Assembly (NCBI GenBank): GCA_036172265.1
Contig: JASFBA010000103.1
Coordinates: 1-64,000 of the forward strand
From: JASFBA01 sp036172265
Lineage (GTDB): Bacteria; Chloroflexota; Chloroflexia; DTKN01
DNA length: 64,000 bases
Reading direction: 5' to 3'
Part shown: piece after piece, positions 24,431 to 32,773 of the stretch
How positions within the stretch are numbered: the stretch's first letter is position 1
Layout of the letters: the number at the start of each line of letters is the position of its first letter
Position numbers and translations under genes: made by a program
Notes under the pieces: model-generated
What the model was told of the DNA's origin: nothing
The model's database searches: none
The model's input: the letters and a program-made list of their open reading frames with translations, nothing else

Positions 24431-25279
24431 ATGACGGTCGCCGAGGCGTTGCAGCAGGGTACGGCCTTGCTCCAGGAGAGTGGTTCGCCAACCGCCCGGC
24501 TGGATGCCGAGGTACTGTTGGCCCACGTGCTGGGCCTGCGCCGGGTGGACCTCTATATGCACCCTGCGCGGACGCTGATGCCCTCGGAGAAGGCCACTTT
24601 CCAGGACCTCCTTCGGCGCCGGGTCGCTCAGGAACCGGTCTCTTACCTGGTAGGGAAAAAGGAGTTCTTCGGCCTGACCCTCCGGGTGGACCGCCGGGTG
24701 ATGATTCCCCGACCGGAGACCGAGGTGCTGGTGGAGCGGGCCCTGGCCTGTGCCCGCGCCCTAGAGCGGGATCAGGTGCTGATCGCCGACCTCGGCACCG
24801 GGAGCGGCTGCATCGCGGTGGCGTTGGCCCACGCCCTGCCCCAGGCCCGTTTCTATGCCACCGACATCTCGCCCGAGGCCGGCGAGGTGGCCCGGGAGAA
24901 CTTTCGACGGTACGGCCTGGAGGAGAGAGTGATTTTCCTGGAGGGAGACCTGTGTACAGTTCTGCCGGAACGGGTAGACCTTTTGGTATCTAACCCGCCT
25001 TACACGGTCTGGGAAGACCTGCCGGTTGGAATCACCGCTTACGAGCCCCGTCTGGCCCTGGACGGAGGGCCTGACGGCCTGGCCGTGTACCGTCGCCTTC
25101 TGCCCCAGGTGCCGGAATACGTCCGACCGGGTGGATTTGTCCTACTGGAACTTGGGGACGGCCAGGCCCAAGAGGTCCTGGTGCTGGCGCAAGAGGCTTG
25201 TCCCGGATGTCCTCGGCGTACCTGGCCCGACTATGCCGGCATCGAACGGGTGTTAGAGATTCGGCTGATCGCCACCTGA
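24431..25279 (+). CDS. prmC: Peptide chain release factor N5-glutamine methyltransferase
   Basis: Methylates the GGQ glutamine of release factors RF1/RF2 using S-adenosylmethionine, which speeds translation termination. The N-terminal helical domain (TVAEALQQGTALLQESG... LDAEVLLAHVLG) is typical. The Rossmann core shows motif I DLGTGSGCIAVALA and the substrate-glutamine motif NPPYTV. I chose ATG 24431 (MTVAEALQQ), preceded by AGGGGA; upstream sequence is repeat. The 282 residues are the usual length. It converges on rpmB across a hairpin. Confidence 0.93.
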   Translation: MTVAEALQQGTALLQESGSPTARLDAEVLLAHVLGLRRVDLYMHPARTLMPSEKATFQDLLRRRVAQEPVSYLVGKKEFFGLTLRVDRRVMIPRPETEVLVERALACARALERDQVLIADLGTGSGCIAVALAHALPQARFYATDISPEAGEVARENFRRYGLEERVIFLEGDLCTVLPERVDLLVSNPPYTVWEDLPVGITAYEPRLALDGGPDGLAVYRRLLPQVPEYVRPGGFVLLELGDGQAQEVLVLAQEACPGCPRRTWPDYAGIERVLEIRLIAT

Positions 25280-25288
25280 GGGGAGCCA

Positions 25289-25319
25289 ACGGCCGGCCCG
25301 GTCTCTCCAGGCCGGCCGT
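25289..25319. terminator. Bidirectional hairpin between prmC and rpmB
   Basis: ACGGCCGGCC (25289-25298) pairs perfectly with GGCCGGCCGT (25310-25319), 11-base loop, between convergent genes. No long T-run follows on either side. Confidence 0.55.
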
Positions 25320-25351
25320 GGGGAAGAAGGACGGGTTTTGAGCCTGCTCCT

Positions 25352-25537
25352 TCAGCGGGCCTTGTAGAGCGTGCGCAAACAGCGGCTGCAGACGTTGAGC
25401 CGCACCCGCCGTCCCTCCAGGAAGAGGACCCGCCTCTGGGTGTTGAGGGACCAGCGCCGGTTGGTCCGCCGCTTGGAATGGCTGACGTTGTGCCCATGTT
25501 GCGGCGTCTTGCCGCACAGATCGCATTTTCCGGCCAT
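25352..25537 (-). CDS. rpmB: 50S ribosomal protein L28
   Basis: 61-residue ribosomal protein. MAGKCDLCGKTPQHGHNVSHS and RRTNRRW are the L28 signature, and the tail VCSRCLRTLYK is conserved. Two CxxC pairs (CDLC near the start, CSRC near the end) suggest the zinc-binding form. It has its own promoter, divergent from the Asp23 operon. Confidence 0.97.
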   Translation of the reverse strand: MAGKCDLCGKTPQHGHNVSHSKRRTNRRWSLNTQRRVLFLEGRRVRLNVCSRCLRTLYKAR

Positions 25538-25585
25538 TCAGGGTACTCCTTCGGTTTTCTCTTCGGTCTTTCAATACAATAAGGA

Positions 25586-25614
25586 ATTATACCACAGGAA
25601 AAGGGTCTTGACAA
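25586..25614 (-). promoter_or_regulatory. Promoter of rpmB
   Basis: Minus strand TTGTCA (25609-25614), 17-base spacer, TATAAT (25586-25591) with the extended TGG before it. Its -35 shares five bases with the -35 of the divergent promoter at 25608-25635. Confidence 0.75.
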
Positions 25615-25635
25615 ATCTCAAACGGATGGTACAAT
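25608..25635 (+). promoter_or_regulatory. Promoter of the Asp23-fakA operon
   Basis: TTGACA (25608-25613), 16-base spacer, TACAAT (25630-25635), about 78 bases before ATG 25713. Confidence 0.75.
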
Positions 25636-25712
25636 CGCAAAAGTCAGGAACAATCGGATTGGGCCGGCTTAGCGGCCTATTCTGGCCGAAGGTCTGAAGG
25701 AGCAGGAAACGG

Positions 25713-26072
25713 ATGGAAAGATACAAGTCTCCGCCGGGGCGGATCGAAGTTTCTCCCCAGGTTATCGCGGCTATCGCCGAGGAGGCCGTCCTGCAATGCT
25801 ACGGCATCGTCGGGCTGGCTTCCCGGCGACAGAGCGGCGTCTGGACCCAACTTCCCGAGGTGCGGGAGCGCGGCGGTGTGGTGGTACGGATGGAGGGTGA
25901 GCAGGTGTTGCTGGACCTTTACGTGATCATCGAATACGGGACACGCATCTGCGAAGTAGCCCGCAACGTGATGTCCACGGTCAAGTTCGCCGTTGAGCAG
26001 GCTTTGGGCATCCCCGTCGGCCGGGTCAACGTCAACGTGCAAGGGATTCACCTGAGCAACCCGCGGGCTTAG
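25713..26072 (+). CDS. Asp23/Gls24 family envelope stress protein
   Basis: 119 residues, the typical size. The family pattern is clear: RIEVSPQVIAAIAEEAVLQCYGIVG at the start in outline, a middle strand VLLDLYVIIEYG, and the closing VNVNVQGI. In relatives (YloU, Asp23) it associates with the membrane and envelope homeostasis and is commonly encoded directly before the DAK2/FakA gene, exactly as here. AAGGAG precedes the ATG. First gene of a five-gene operon. Confidence 0.92.
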   Translation: MERYKSPPGRIEVSPQVIAAIAEEAVLQCYGIVGLASRRQSGVWTQLPEVRERGGVVVRMEGEQVLLDLYVIIEYGTRICEVARNVMSTVKFAVEQALGIPVGRVNVNVQGIHLSNPRA

Positions 26073-26091
26073 GGGACTCTGGAGGAAACTC

Positions 26092-27777
26092 TTGGAAGGA
26101 ACATCGGACCTGAGCGGACAGACCAACCAGGGGACAAAGGCTCTTCGGACGGGGCTATGCGACGGGCCGGAACTGCAGGCCGCTTTCCAAGGGGCCTCAA
26201 GGTGGCTTTCCCTCCACGCTGCCGAGGTGGATGCCCTGAACGTCTTCCCGGTGCCTGATGGGGATACCGGCACCAATATGGTCTTGACCATGGAGTCGGC
26301 CTTGAAAGAGGCGGAGGGGAAACCCCTTCATGGGGCGGGGGAGGTTGTCGCCGCCTTTTCCCACGGGGCCCTCATGGGCGCGCGGGGCAACTCCGGGGTC
26401 ATCCTCTCCCAGATCATTCGGGGAATGGCCCGGATACTGGAAGGCCGGGAGGCCTTTGACGGGAGCATCTTGGCTGAGGCCCTTCAGGCGGCCACCCAAA
26501 CGGCCTATCGGGCGGTGAGCAAGCCGGTGGAAGGGACGATCCTGACCGTGATCCGGGACTGTGCCGAGGCCGCCACGCGGGCCGCCCGGCGAGACCCCAG
26601 CCTTTTGTACGTGCTGAAGGAAGTGGTCACCGAGGCGTGGGAGTCGGTTCGGCGGACGCCGAACCTGCTCCCCATCCTTCGGGAGGCGGGGGTGGTGGAC
26701 GCCGGTGGCCAGGGGTTGGCCCTTTTCCTAGAAGGGCTGTATTATTACTTCAGCGGAGAACTGGAGGAACGGGCTCGTGGAGTAGAGATTCCTTTCCCCG
26801 AAGAGATGGCCTTTGTGGATGTCCATGGGGAGGAGGAGTTCGGCTATTGTACCAACTTTGTTCTCCGGGGAGAAAACCTCTCTGTAGAGGAGATCCGTGA
26901 GCATATCTCCAACCTGGGCCGCTCGGCCGTGGTGGCCGGCGATGAGCATATCATCAAGGTCCATGTCCACACCGAGTATCCGGGCACCATCCTGGACTAT
27001 GCGGTGCGCTTTGGTTCGCTGCACCAGATCGAGATCACCAACATGGACGAGCAGCGGGCCGGCCTGAAGCCCCGGCCCAAACCGGCCCGAGAAGTTCCTC
27101 CCTTGCCGGAACTGCCGCCCCACCCCATCATGGTCATCGCCGTTTCTCCGGGCGAGGGACTGAGCCGGGTGCTGCGCAGCGTGGGGGCCGCTGCCATCGT
27201 CCCCGGCGGCCAGACCATGAACCCGAGCACAGAGCAACTCTTCCAGGCCATCCAGTCCCTTCCCTGTAATCAGGTTATCGTCCTGCCCAACAATGCCAAC
27301 GTGGTCCTCACCGCCCGCCAGGCCGCTGCTCTCTCCGGCAAGGAGGTGCGGGTCGTACCGACGGAGACCATCCCGCAGGGCATCGCTGCCTTGATGGCCT
27401 TTAACTACGAGGCCGACTTGGAACGCAACGTCGCCGCTATGGAACAGGCCGCCTCAGCCGTCCAGACAGCCGAGGTTACCTGGGCAACCCGAGACGCTAC
27501 GCTGAACGGCATCCGGGTCCGGGAAGGCCAAGCGATCGGCCTGCTCAATGGGGTGCTGGAGGTGGCCGGGGAAGACGAAGGCCAGGTGATCGAGGAACTT
27601 GTGCACCGCATGGTTGCCCAGGAACCGGAGTTGATCACCATCTACTACGGCGAGGGGGTAAGCGAGGAAGAAGCCGGCCGGATGGCCGACCGAATTCGCC
27701 AAATCTGCCCCGAACAGGAGGTCGAACTGGTCTACGGCGGCCAACCCTACTACCGCTACATTCTCTCCGCCGAGTAG
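26092..27777 (+). CDS. fakA: Fatty acid kinase ATP-binding subunit FakA (DAK2 domain, YloV-like)
   Basis: FakA phosphorylates fatty acids held by a FakB protein, feeding exogenous or recycled acyl chains into lipid synthesis. The N-terminal DhaL domain has the Mg-ATP motif DGDTGTNM (Asp 56 onward) and GARGNSGVILSQI. The middle domain has EFGYCTNFVLRG and HVHTEYPG, and the C-terminal DegV-like domain has VVLPNNANV. 561 residues is normal. The start is TTG 26092 behind GGAGG. It follows the Asp23 gene by 19 bases and is followed by two FakB genes. Confidence 0.92.
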   Translation: MEGTSDLSGQTNQGTKALRTGLCDGPELQAAFQGASRWLSLHAAEVDALNVFPVPDGDTGTNMVLTMESALKEAEGKPLHGAGEVVAAFSHGALMGARGNSGVILSQIIRGMARILEGREAFDGSILAEALQAATQTAYRAVSKPVEGTILTVIRDCAEAATRAARRDPSLLYVLKEVVTEAWESVRRTPNLLPILREAGVVDAGGQGLALFLEGLYYYFSGELEERARGVEIPFPEEMAFVDVHGEEEFGYCTNFVLRGENLSVEEIREHISNLGRSAVVAGDEHIIKVHVHTEYPGTILDYAVRFGSLHQIEITNMDEQRAGLKPRPKPAREVPPLPELPPHPIMVIAVSPGEGLSRVLRSVGAAAIVPGGQTMNPSTEQLFQAIQSLPCNQVIVLPNNANVVLTARQAAALSGKEVRVVPTETIPQGIAALMAFNYEADLERNVAAMEQAASAVQTAEVTWATRDATLNGIRVREGQAIGLLNGVLEVAGEDEGQVIEELVHRMVAQEPELITIYYGEGVSEEEAGRMADRIRQICPEQEVELVYGGQPYYRYILSAE

Positions 27778-27870
27778 GGGCAACCCTTGTAGTTGCCCCC
27801 AGATGGGCGATCCCAAGGGTTGTCCCTGCGGGGTGGCCGGTTGGGATAACCCGGGTGGTGGGTGACATCG
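27778..27870. repeat. Hairpin repeat pair between fakA and the first FakB gene
   Basis: AGGGGCAACCCTTGTAGTTGCCCCC and a looser GGGCGATCCCAAGGGTTGTCCC unit, related to the repeats at 14113 and 24284. It lies inside what looks like one operon. Confidence 0.55.
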
Positions 27871-27891
27871 AAGCAACAGGGTAACGCAACT

Positions 27892-28728
27892 ATGGCCAGA
27901 ATCTGTGTCGTCACCGACAGCGCGGCCGACATCCCGGCGCGTATCCGCCGCCAGTTGGGGATCGTGGTGGTGCCCCAGAACATCTATTTCGGCACGGAAC
28001 GCTACCGGGACGGCATTGATATGGATGCCGGGCAGTTTTATGCTCGTCTCCAGCAAGGTGACTGGCCTCGCATCGCTCCACCCAGTCCGGAGATCTTTGA
28101 AAAACTCTACCACCGGCTGAGCGGGCAGTACGATGCCATTATCTCCCTTCATGTCTCCAGCTTGCTCAGCGATACCTATCTTGCGGCTTCCCAGGCCCGC
28201 GTCGCTCTGCCTCCCTCCACCTGCCGCGTGGAGACCATAGATACCTTCTCCGTCTCCATGGCGCTGGGCTTGATCGCTATAGAAACGGCCCGCACCGTTC
28301 GGGCCGGCTTCGGGGTGGAGGAGGTCATTGACCGGGCACACTGGATGATCCGCCACAGCCACCTTCTTCTCTTCTGCGAAGACCTGTCCTACCTTAAGCA
28401 TTCCGGTCTGCTTCCACTGGCCCAGGTGCAGCAACTGGCTCGCGCCAAGCCGCTCCTGGTGTTGAATGAGGGCATCTTCCTGGTCTATGAACGGCCGCGT
28501 ACCCGCCTGCGGGCCCTGGACGGGCTCTATAGTTTCGTCGAGGATTTTCCCCAAATGCGGGCGGTGGCCGTGCTCTACAGCACTACGCCCGAGGATGTGG
28601 AAGGTCTCCTGGAACGGACCGACCTGATCTACCCCCGACGTAAGGTTATCACCACCCGCTACGGCCCTTTTCTGGGGAGTTTGATCGGCCCCGGCGGGAT
28701 GGCCGTGGCCGTGTACGAGGAGGACTAG
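27892..28728 (+). CDS. DegV/FakB-like fatty-acid-binding protein, divergent copy
   Basis: 278 residues; start ATG 27892 (MARICVVTDSAAD). DegV fold with VVTDSAADIP at the N-terminus and a C-terminal GPGGMAV motif. Compared with its neighbour it lacks two conserved motifs: TTSQPS is PRIAPPS here, and the basic RRGGRIG loop is KHSGLLP. These residues contact the acyl carboxylate and phosphate in characterised FakB proteins, so this copy may bind a different ligand or not support phosphorylation. It ends one base before the next gene. Confidence 0.85.
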   Translation: MARICVVTDSAADIPARIRRQLGIVVVPQNIYFGTERYRDGIDMDAGQFYARLQQGDWPRIAPPSPEIFEKLYHRLSGQYDAIISLHVSSLLSDTYLAASQARVALPPSTCRVETIDTFSVSMALGLIAIETARTVRAGFGVEEVIDRAHWMIRHSHLLLFCEDLSYLKHSGLLPLAQVQQLARAKPLLVLNEGIFLVYERPRTRLRALDGLYSFVEDFPQMRAVAVLYSTTPEDVEGLLERTDLIYPRRKVITTRYGPFLGSLIGPGGMAVAVYEED

Positions 28729-28729
28729 C

Positions 28730-29587
28730 GTGCCCGGAGTCCGCCGCGTCTGGGTCATTACCGACAGCACGGCCGACCTCCCTCCCGAACTACTTGCTCG
28801 CTGGGGTGTCCTGGTCATCCCTCTCTACGTTCACTTCGGGGAGGAGACCTTTCGGGATGGAATAGACCTTTCCTCCCAGGTTTTCTATGCCCGCCTGAGG
28901 GGAGGGGAATTTCCCACGACCTCGCAGCCCTCGGTAGGGGCCTTCCGGCGGGTCTATGAGCGGGCCGTGGCCGGGGGAGGAGAAGCCGTCTCTATCCACC
29001 TCTCGGCGAAACTGAGCGGAACCTGTGAGGCAGCCTTGCTGGCCGCCGATCAGGTGGACGGCCGGGTGGTCGTGGTAGATTCGGAGCAATTTTCGATGGG
29101 CCTGGGTTGGTTGGTGCTGGCCGCGGCCGAGATGGCCCGGGCCGGATGTTCTCTGGACGAGATCGTGACCAAGATCGAGGAAATGAAGAAACGGACCTAC
29201 GTCTTGGCTCTGGTAGAGAGTCTGGAACACCTGCGGCGCGGCGGCCGTATCGGTCGGGCGCAACTGGCCCTGGGCTCCCTCCTGGACATTCGTCCCATCG
29301 TCGGGTTGAGGGATGGGATGACCATCCTGGTGGAGCGAGTGCGCACCCGCCGGGCCGGGATGCGTCGCCTGGTCGAACTTGTAGCCGCGGCCGGCCCCTT
29401 GGAACGATTGGCGGTCTTGCATGCAGACGACCCGGAGGCCGGCCGGCAACTGGCCGACGACCTCTCCCCTGTCTTCCCCCGCCGGGAAATCCCCCTCCTG
29501 ATCGGTGGCCAGGTGACAGGGGCACACCTGGGACCCGGCGCCGTAGGCGTGGCCTACGTCGTGGCTCCCTCGGAACGGGCGGGGTAG
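28730..29587 (+). CDS. DegV/FakB fatty-acid-binding protein, canonical copy
   Basis: 285 residues; GTG start one base after the previous stop. It carries the full set of FakB motifs: VITDSTADLP, TTSQPS (about 63-68), SIHLSAKLSGT, the RRGGRIG loop and GPGAVGVAY near the end. It should present fatty acid to FakA for phosphorylation. The two copies are about one third identical by eye, an old duplication, and having several FakB for one FakA is normal (each prefers different acyl chains). Confidence 0.9.
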   Translation: MPGVRRVWVITDSTADLPPELLARWGVLVIPLYVHFGEETFRDGIDLSSQVFYARLRGGEFPTTSQPSVGAFRRVYERAVAGGGEAVSIHLSAKLSGTCEAALLAADQVDGRVVVVDSEQFSMGLGWLVLAAAEMARAGCSLDEIVTKIEEMKKRTYVLALVESLEHLRRGGRIGRAQLALGSLLDIRPIVGLRDGMTILVERVRTRRAGMRRLVELVAAAGPLERLAVLHADDPEAGRQLADDLSPVFPRREIPLLIGGQVTGAHLGPGAVGVAYVVAPSERAG

Positions 29588-29600
29588 GCGAGGCCAGGCC

Positions 29601-30740
29601 GTGGAAACGGGAGCGTTCCGCCGGGAGGCCTTGGGCCTTATTCCCTGGGTAACCTCTTCCTGGTTCCTGGCCTTGGCTGCGGGCCTGCTGCTGTGGCTGC
29701 TAGCGAACGGCGGCCGGCCGGCCCGCGCAGTGTGGCGTTTCCTGACCGGGGAGAGAGGGATGCTTTCCCCAGGCGACTTTCTCCTGACGTTCTATGCTCT
29801 GGGAGGGCCCTACGTCGCGCTCCTTTCGGGCTTCCTGGACCCCGAGGCGATGGGGCTGAGGGTCCCCTCCTGGCCGGCCGTGGGATGGGGAGCGCTCTGG
29901 GGGGTGGGGCTTCTTCTTCTGGTGCTGCTCGTCTGGCAGGCCTATCTGCACCTGGGACGCCCCCCGACCGACCTGTTCCGCCGTTCCCGCCGCCTGGCGG
30001 AATCGCCGGCCGGCCGCCCTTTCTTCCTGCTCTGGGCTGCCGTGGAAGAAGCCCACTGGGCGTTTTACCGTACCCTGCCGGCCCTTATCTGGGGAAGGGA
30101 AAGCGGGCTCTGGCTCGGCGTGCTCCTTCTCCTGGCGGAGCGCTACGGCCTCCCGCAGACCATCGCTCGCCTGCGGCGGCCCGGCGGGGTGGAAGAGGAG
30201 GCCTGGTGGCTGAGCAAAGTGCTGGTGATGACCGCCACTTTTGCCCTCCTGGGCAACCTCTGGCTCTGCATCGCCCTCCACGCTCTCCTGGAAGGGGCTG
30301 TGGCCCGGCTGGTTGTGCGGCATCCGGCCGAGGAGTCCACCTCCTCGTCTCCCCCCCGTCTTTCGCTGGCGCCGCTTGTCCTTTCGGCAGCAGCCGCCCT
30401 CTTTCTCCTGGCGTTCTGCACCTGGGAGGCAGCCCGGCCTTACCTCCGGCTGGCTGCCCCGCCAATTCCCCCCTCGATTCCTACGCCCACGCCGACGGCC
30501 ACGCCGCCGCCAACTCCTCTTGCCACCTCCACGCCGACCCTCACCCCCTTCCCCTCCTCCACCCCGACCCCCACATCCTCGCCTTCTCCTACCCCGTTGC
30601 GAGCCTATGTCGTCCAGAAAGGAGATACCCTGAACGAAATCGCTGCCCGTTTCGGCGTCTCCGTCCGCGATCTGATGGAACGCAACGGCATCACCGACCC
30701 GACCAAACTTCAGATCGGGCAGGTGCTGATCATCCCCTAA
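29601..30740 (+). CDS. Membrane protein with C-terminal LysM domain (CPBP-like membrane part)
   Basis: 379 residues, GTG start. About seven spans (residues 15-290) include AAVEEAHWAFYRTLP and LCIALHALLEG, which recall the EExxxR and HxxxE/N motifs of CPBP (CAAX-protease-like) intramembrane peptidases, though imperfectly. A Pro/Thr linker (PTPTPTATPPPT type) leads to one LysM domain, YVVQKGDTLNEIAARFGV... LQIGQVLIIP, outside the membrane. It would be tethered to the wall. It is last in the Asp23-fakA operon. The protease assignment is uncertain. Confidence 0.65.
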   Translation: METGAFRREALGLIPWVTSSWFLALAAGLLLWLLANGGRPARAVWRFLTGERGMLSPGDFLLTFYALGGPYVALLSGFLDPEAMGLRVPSWPAVGWGALWGVGLLLLVLLVWQAYLHLGRPPTDLFRRSRRLAESPAGRPFFLLWAAVEEAHWAFYRTLPALIWGRESGLWLGVLLLLAERYGLPQTIARLRRPGGVEEEAWWLSKVLVMTATFALLGNLWLCIALHALLEGAVARLVVRHPAEESTSSSPPRLSLAPLVLSAAAALFLLAFCTWEAARPYLRLAAPPIPPSIPTPTPTATPPPTPLATSTPTLTPFPSSTPTPTSSPSPTPLRAYVVQKGDTLNEIAARFGVSVRDLMERNGITDPTKLQIGQVLIIP

Positions 30741-30790
30741 AAGGAGGGAGAGGGTGGGGTGTCTCTCCACGTGCGGATGTCGGAGACGCT

Positions 30791-30819
30791 TTGACGGCCG
30801 GGTAGTGGTGGTGTACAAT
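30791..30819 (+). promoter_or_regulatory. Promoter of the GT2 gene
   Basis: TTGACG (30791-30796), 17-base spacer, TACAAT (30814-30819), about 40 bases before the TTG start at 30861. Confidence 0.7.
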
Positions 30820-30860
30820 GCTTCCGACAATGGGCCGCAACTTTACCGGAGGAGAAGCCG

Positions 30861-31751
30861 TTGACCGAAAGTTATGCCGCCACACCGGAAGTGACCGTCG
30901 TCCTCCCGGCCCATAACGAGGCCGGCCGGGTGGGGGCCGTGGTAGAGGCCATCCGTCGACACTACCCGGAGGCCGAAATCCTGGTGGTGGACGACGCCTC
31001 CACCGATACCACCGCCGACGAGGCCCGGGCCGCCGGAGCCACCGTCCTCCGCCACCCCTACAACAAGGGCAACGGCGCCGCCGTCAAGACCGGCCTGCGC
31101 CAGGCCCGCGGCCGTCTGGTCGTGCTTATGGACGCCGACGGCCAGCACAATCCGGACGACATCCCCCGCCTCCTGAAACCGCTCTCCGAGTATGACCTGG
31201 TCATCGGGGCACGCCTTCCGGGTTCCCAGTCCTCCCCCCTGCGCCGCCTGGGCAACGGCTTCTTCAACGCCCTGTCCACTTACCTCACGGGCCGACCCAT
31301 CCTCGATCTGACCAGCGGCTTCCGCGCTGCCCGCCGGGAGGCCTTCCTGGAGTTCCTTCATCTCCTGCCTAACGGCTACTCCTACCCCGCCACGACCACG
31401 CTGGCCTTCCTCAAGGCCGGCTATAGCGTGGCCTTTGTCCCGATCCAGTCGTCCCGGCGCATAGGAGGAAAGAGCGGCATCCGCCTGCTTCGCGACGGCA
31501 TCCGCTTCGTCCTCATTATCCTGCGTATTGCCACCCTCTTCTCGCCGCTCAAGGTTTTCTTACCGGTCAGCGCCGGCCTCTTCGTCCTGAGTTGCCTTTC
31601 GGCCGGCTATACCATCTTCGCCGAAAGTCGGCTGCACATCCCCAACTCGGCCGTCCTCCTCTTTACCATGAGCGTCATCGTCTTCCTGATCGGACTGGTT
31701 TCGGAACAGATCGCCATGCTGCGCTTCGAACGGCGGGAGTATCGGTCCTAA
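30861..31751 (+). CDS. Family 2 glycosyltransferase (polyprenyl-phosphate sugar synthase type)
   Basis: 296 residues. GT-A core: VTVVLPAHNEAGRVG, EILVVDDASTD, and the DXD motif in VLMDADGQHNP (DAD), then SGFRAARREA. Two C-terminal membrane spans follow. This layout matches enzymes that load a sugar onto polyprenyl phosphate, supplying the membrane transferases of this window. The start is TTG 30861 with GGAGGAG upstream. The next gene starts five bases after its stop and encodes a possible flippase. Confidence 0.88.
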   Translation: MTESYAATPEVTVVLPAHNEAGRVGAVVEAIRRHYPEAEILVVDDASTDTTADEARAAGATVLRHPYNKGNGAAVKTGLRQARGRLVVLMDADGQHNPDDIPRLLKPLSEYDLVIGARLPGSQSSPLRRLGNGFFNALSTYLTGRPILDLTSGFRAARREAFLEFLHLLPNGYSYPATTTLAFLKAGYSVAFVPIQSSRRIGGKSGIRLLRDGIRFVLIILRIATLFSPLKVFLPVSAGLFVLSCLSAGYTIFAESRLHIPNSAVLLFTMSVIVFLIGLVSEQIAMLRFERREYRS

Positions 31752-31756
31752 CGACG

Positions 31757-32773
31757 ATGGGGGACGACTTGGACAGGTGGCGGCGGCTGGGTGGATTTGG
31801 GTTGCGTTGGGCCCTGCGGCTCCTCGGGCCGGCCCTCCTGGTCTATATCCTCTGGAGCAACCGCGACGAACTTTCCCTGGCCTGGGAAACGCTGCGCCGG
31901 GTGCACTGGTTTCCCCTGGCCCTGGCCCTTGTGCTGGTCTTCCCCTTCGTCTTGCTCAAAGGCTGGCGTTGGCAGGTCATTCTGAAGGACCTGGGGCAGG
32001 ATGTCCCGTGGGGGCGGCTCACCTTCTACTACGCCCTGGGCATCTTCCTGGGGGCCGCCGTGCCGGGACAGGCCGGCGATTTCCTGAAGGCCTGGTACCT
32101 CAAGGAGGACGGCTATGACCTGGGAGCCGCCTTCCTGAGCACGGTGGTGGACCGTCTGTTCGATATGCTCATTATGGGCTTGCTGGCCCTGAGCGGGCTC
32201 TATATCCTCCTGCGCCTGGCCTCGGCCCCGACGCTCCTTCTCCTCTTGGGCCTGATGCTGGCCGGCATTGTCCTTTTCCTGAGCCTTCTTCTGAGCCGGC
32301 GTTGGCGTAACTGGTTGATCGAGCGGGTGTTGCGCTACATCATCCCGGCGACGGCGCGGCGCATCCTGCGCGGGTACAACGTGCGGGCCTACCTGGACCA
32401 CTTCTTCCTCAGTTGGCGGAACGTGGCCCTGGGGACGGCCATCTCCCTCCTCTCCTTTTCCACCACCTTCTTTCGACTGTGGCTCCTTATCCCGGCGCTG
32501 GGGAAAACGCTCCCGGTCGAAACCTTCGTCCCCACGATGGCCTTGATGGGACTAGCCAGTCTCCTTTCGGCGGCCGGACTGGGGACGCGGGAAAGCGTCC
32601 TCTTGGCCATCTTGGGGATGCCGGCCTTGACCTACCCGGCGGCCTGGTCGCGGGGAGAAATCCTCAGCCTCTCCGCCCTGATCCTCTGCCTGGCGTTGGA
32701 GAACCTGGTCCTTGGCCTGCCGCTCTACCTCTTGCGCCCGCTGGGCAATCGGGGGACAACAAATATAACCTAG
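31757..32773 (+). CDS. LPG-synthase-TM/AglD-family membrane protein (UPF0104)
   Basis: 338 residues, eight or so spans. Family marks: PFVLLKGWRWQVILKDLG in outline, GAAVPGQAGDFLKAWYL, and DRLFDMLIMGLLAL. Members include the membrane part of lysylphosphatidylglycerol synthase and AglD-like proteins thought to move or modify lipid-linked sugars. It follows the GT2 gene within five bases. I take ATG 31757; the frame upstream shadows the GT2 gene. Its TAG overlaps the TAG of the convergent gene in a shared CTAG. Confidence 0.85.
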   Translation: MGDDLDRWRRLGGFGLRWALRLLGPALLVYILWSNRDELSLAWETLRRVHWFPLALALVLVFPFVLLKGWRWQVILKDLGQDVPWGRLTFYYALGIFLGAAVPGQAGDFLKAWYLKEDGYDLGAAFLSTVVDRLFDMLIMGLLALSGLYILLRLASAPTLLLLLGLMLAGIVLFLSLLLSRRWRNWLIERVLRYIIPATARRILRGYNVRAYLDHFFLSWRNVALGTAISLLSFSTTFFRLWLLIPALGKTLPVETFVPTMALMGLASLLSAAGLGTRESVLLAILGMPALTYPAAWSRGEILSLSALILCLALENLVLGLPLYLLRPLGNRGTTNIT

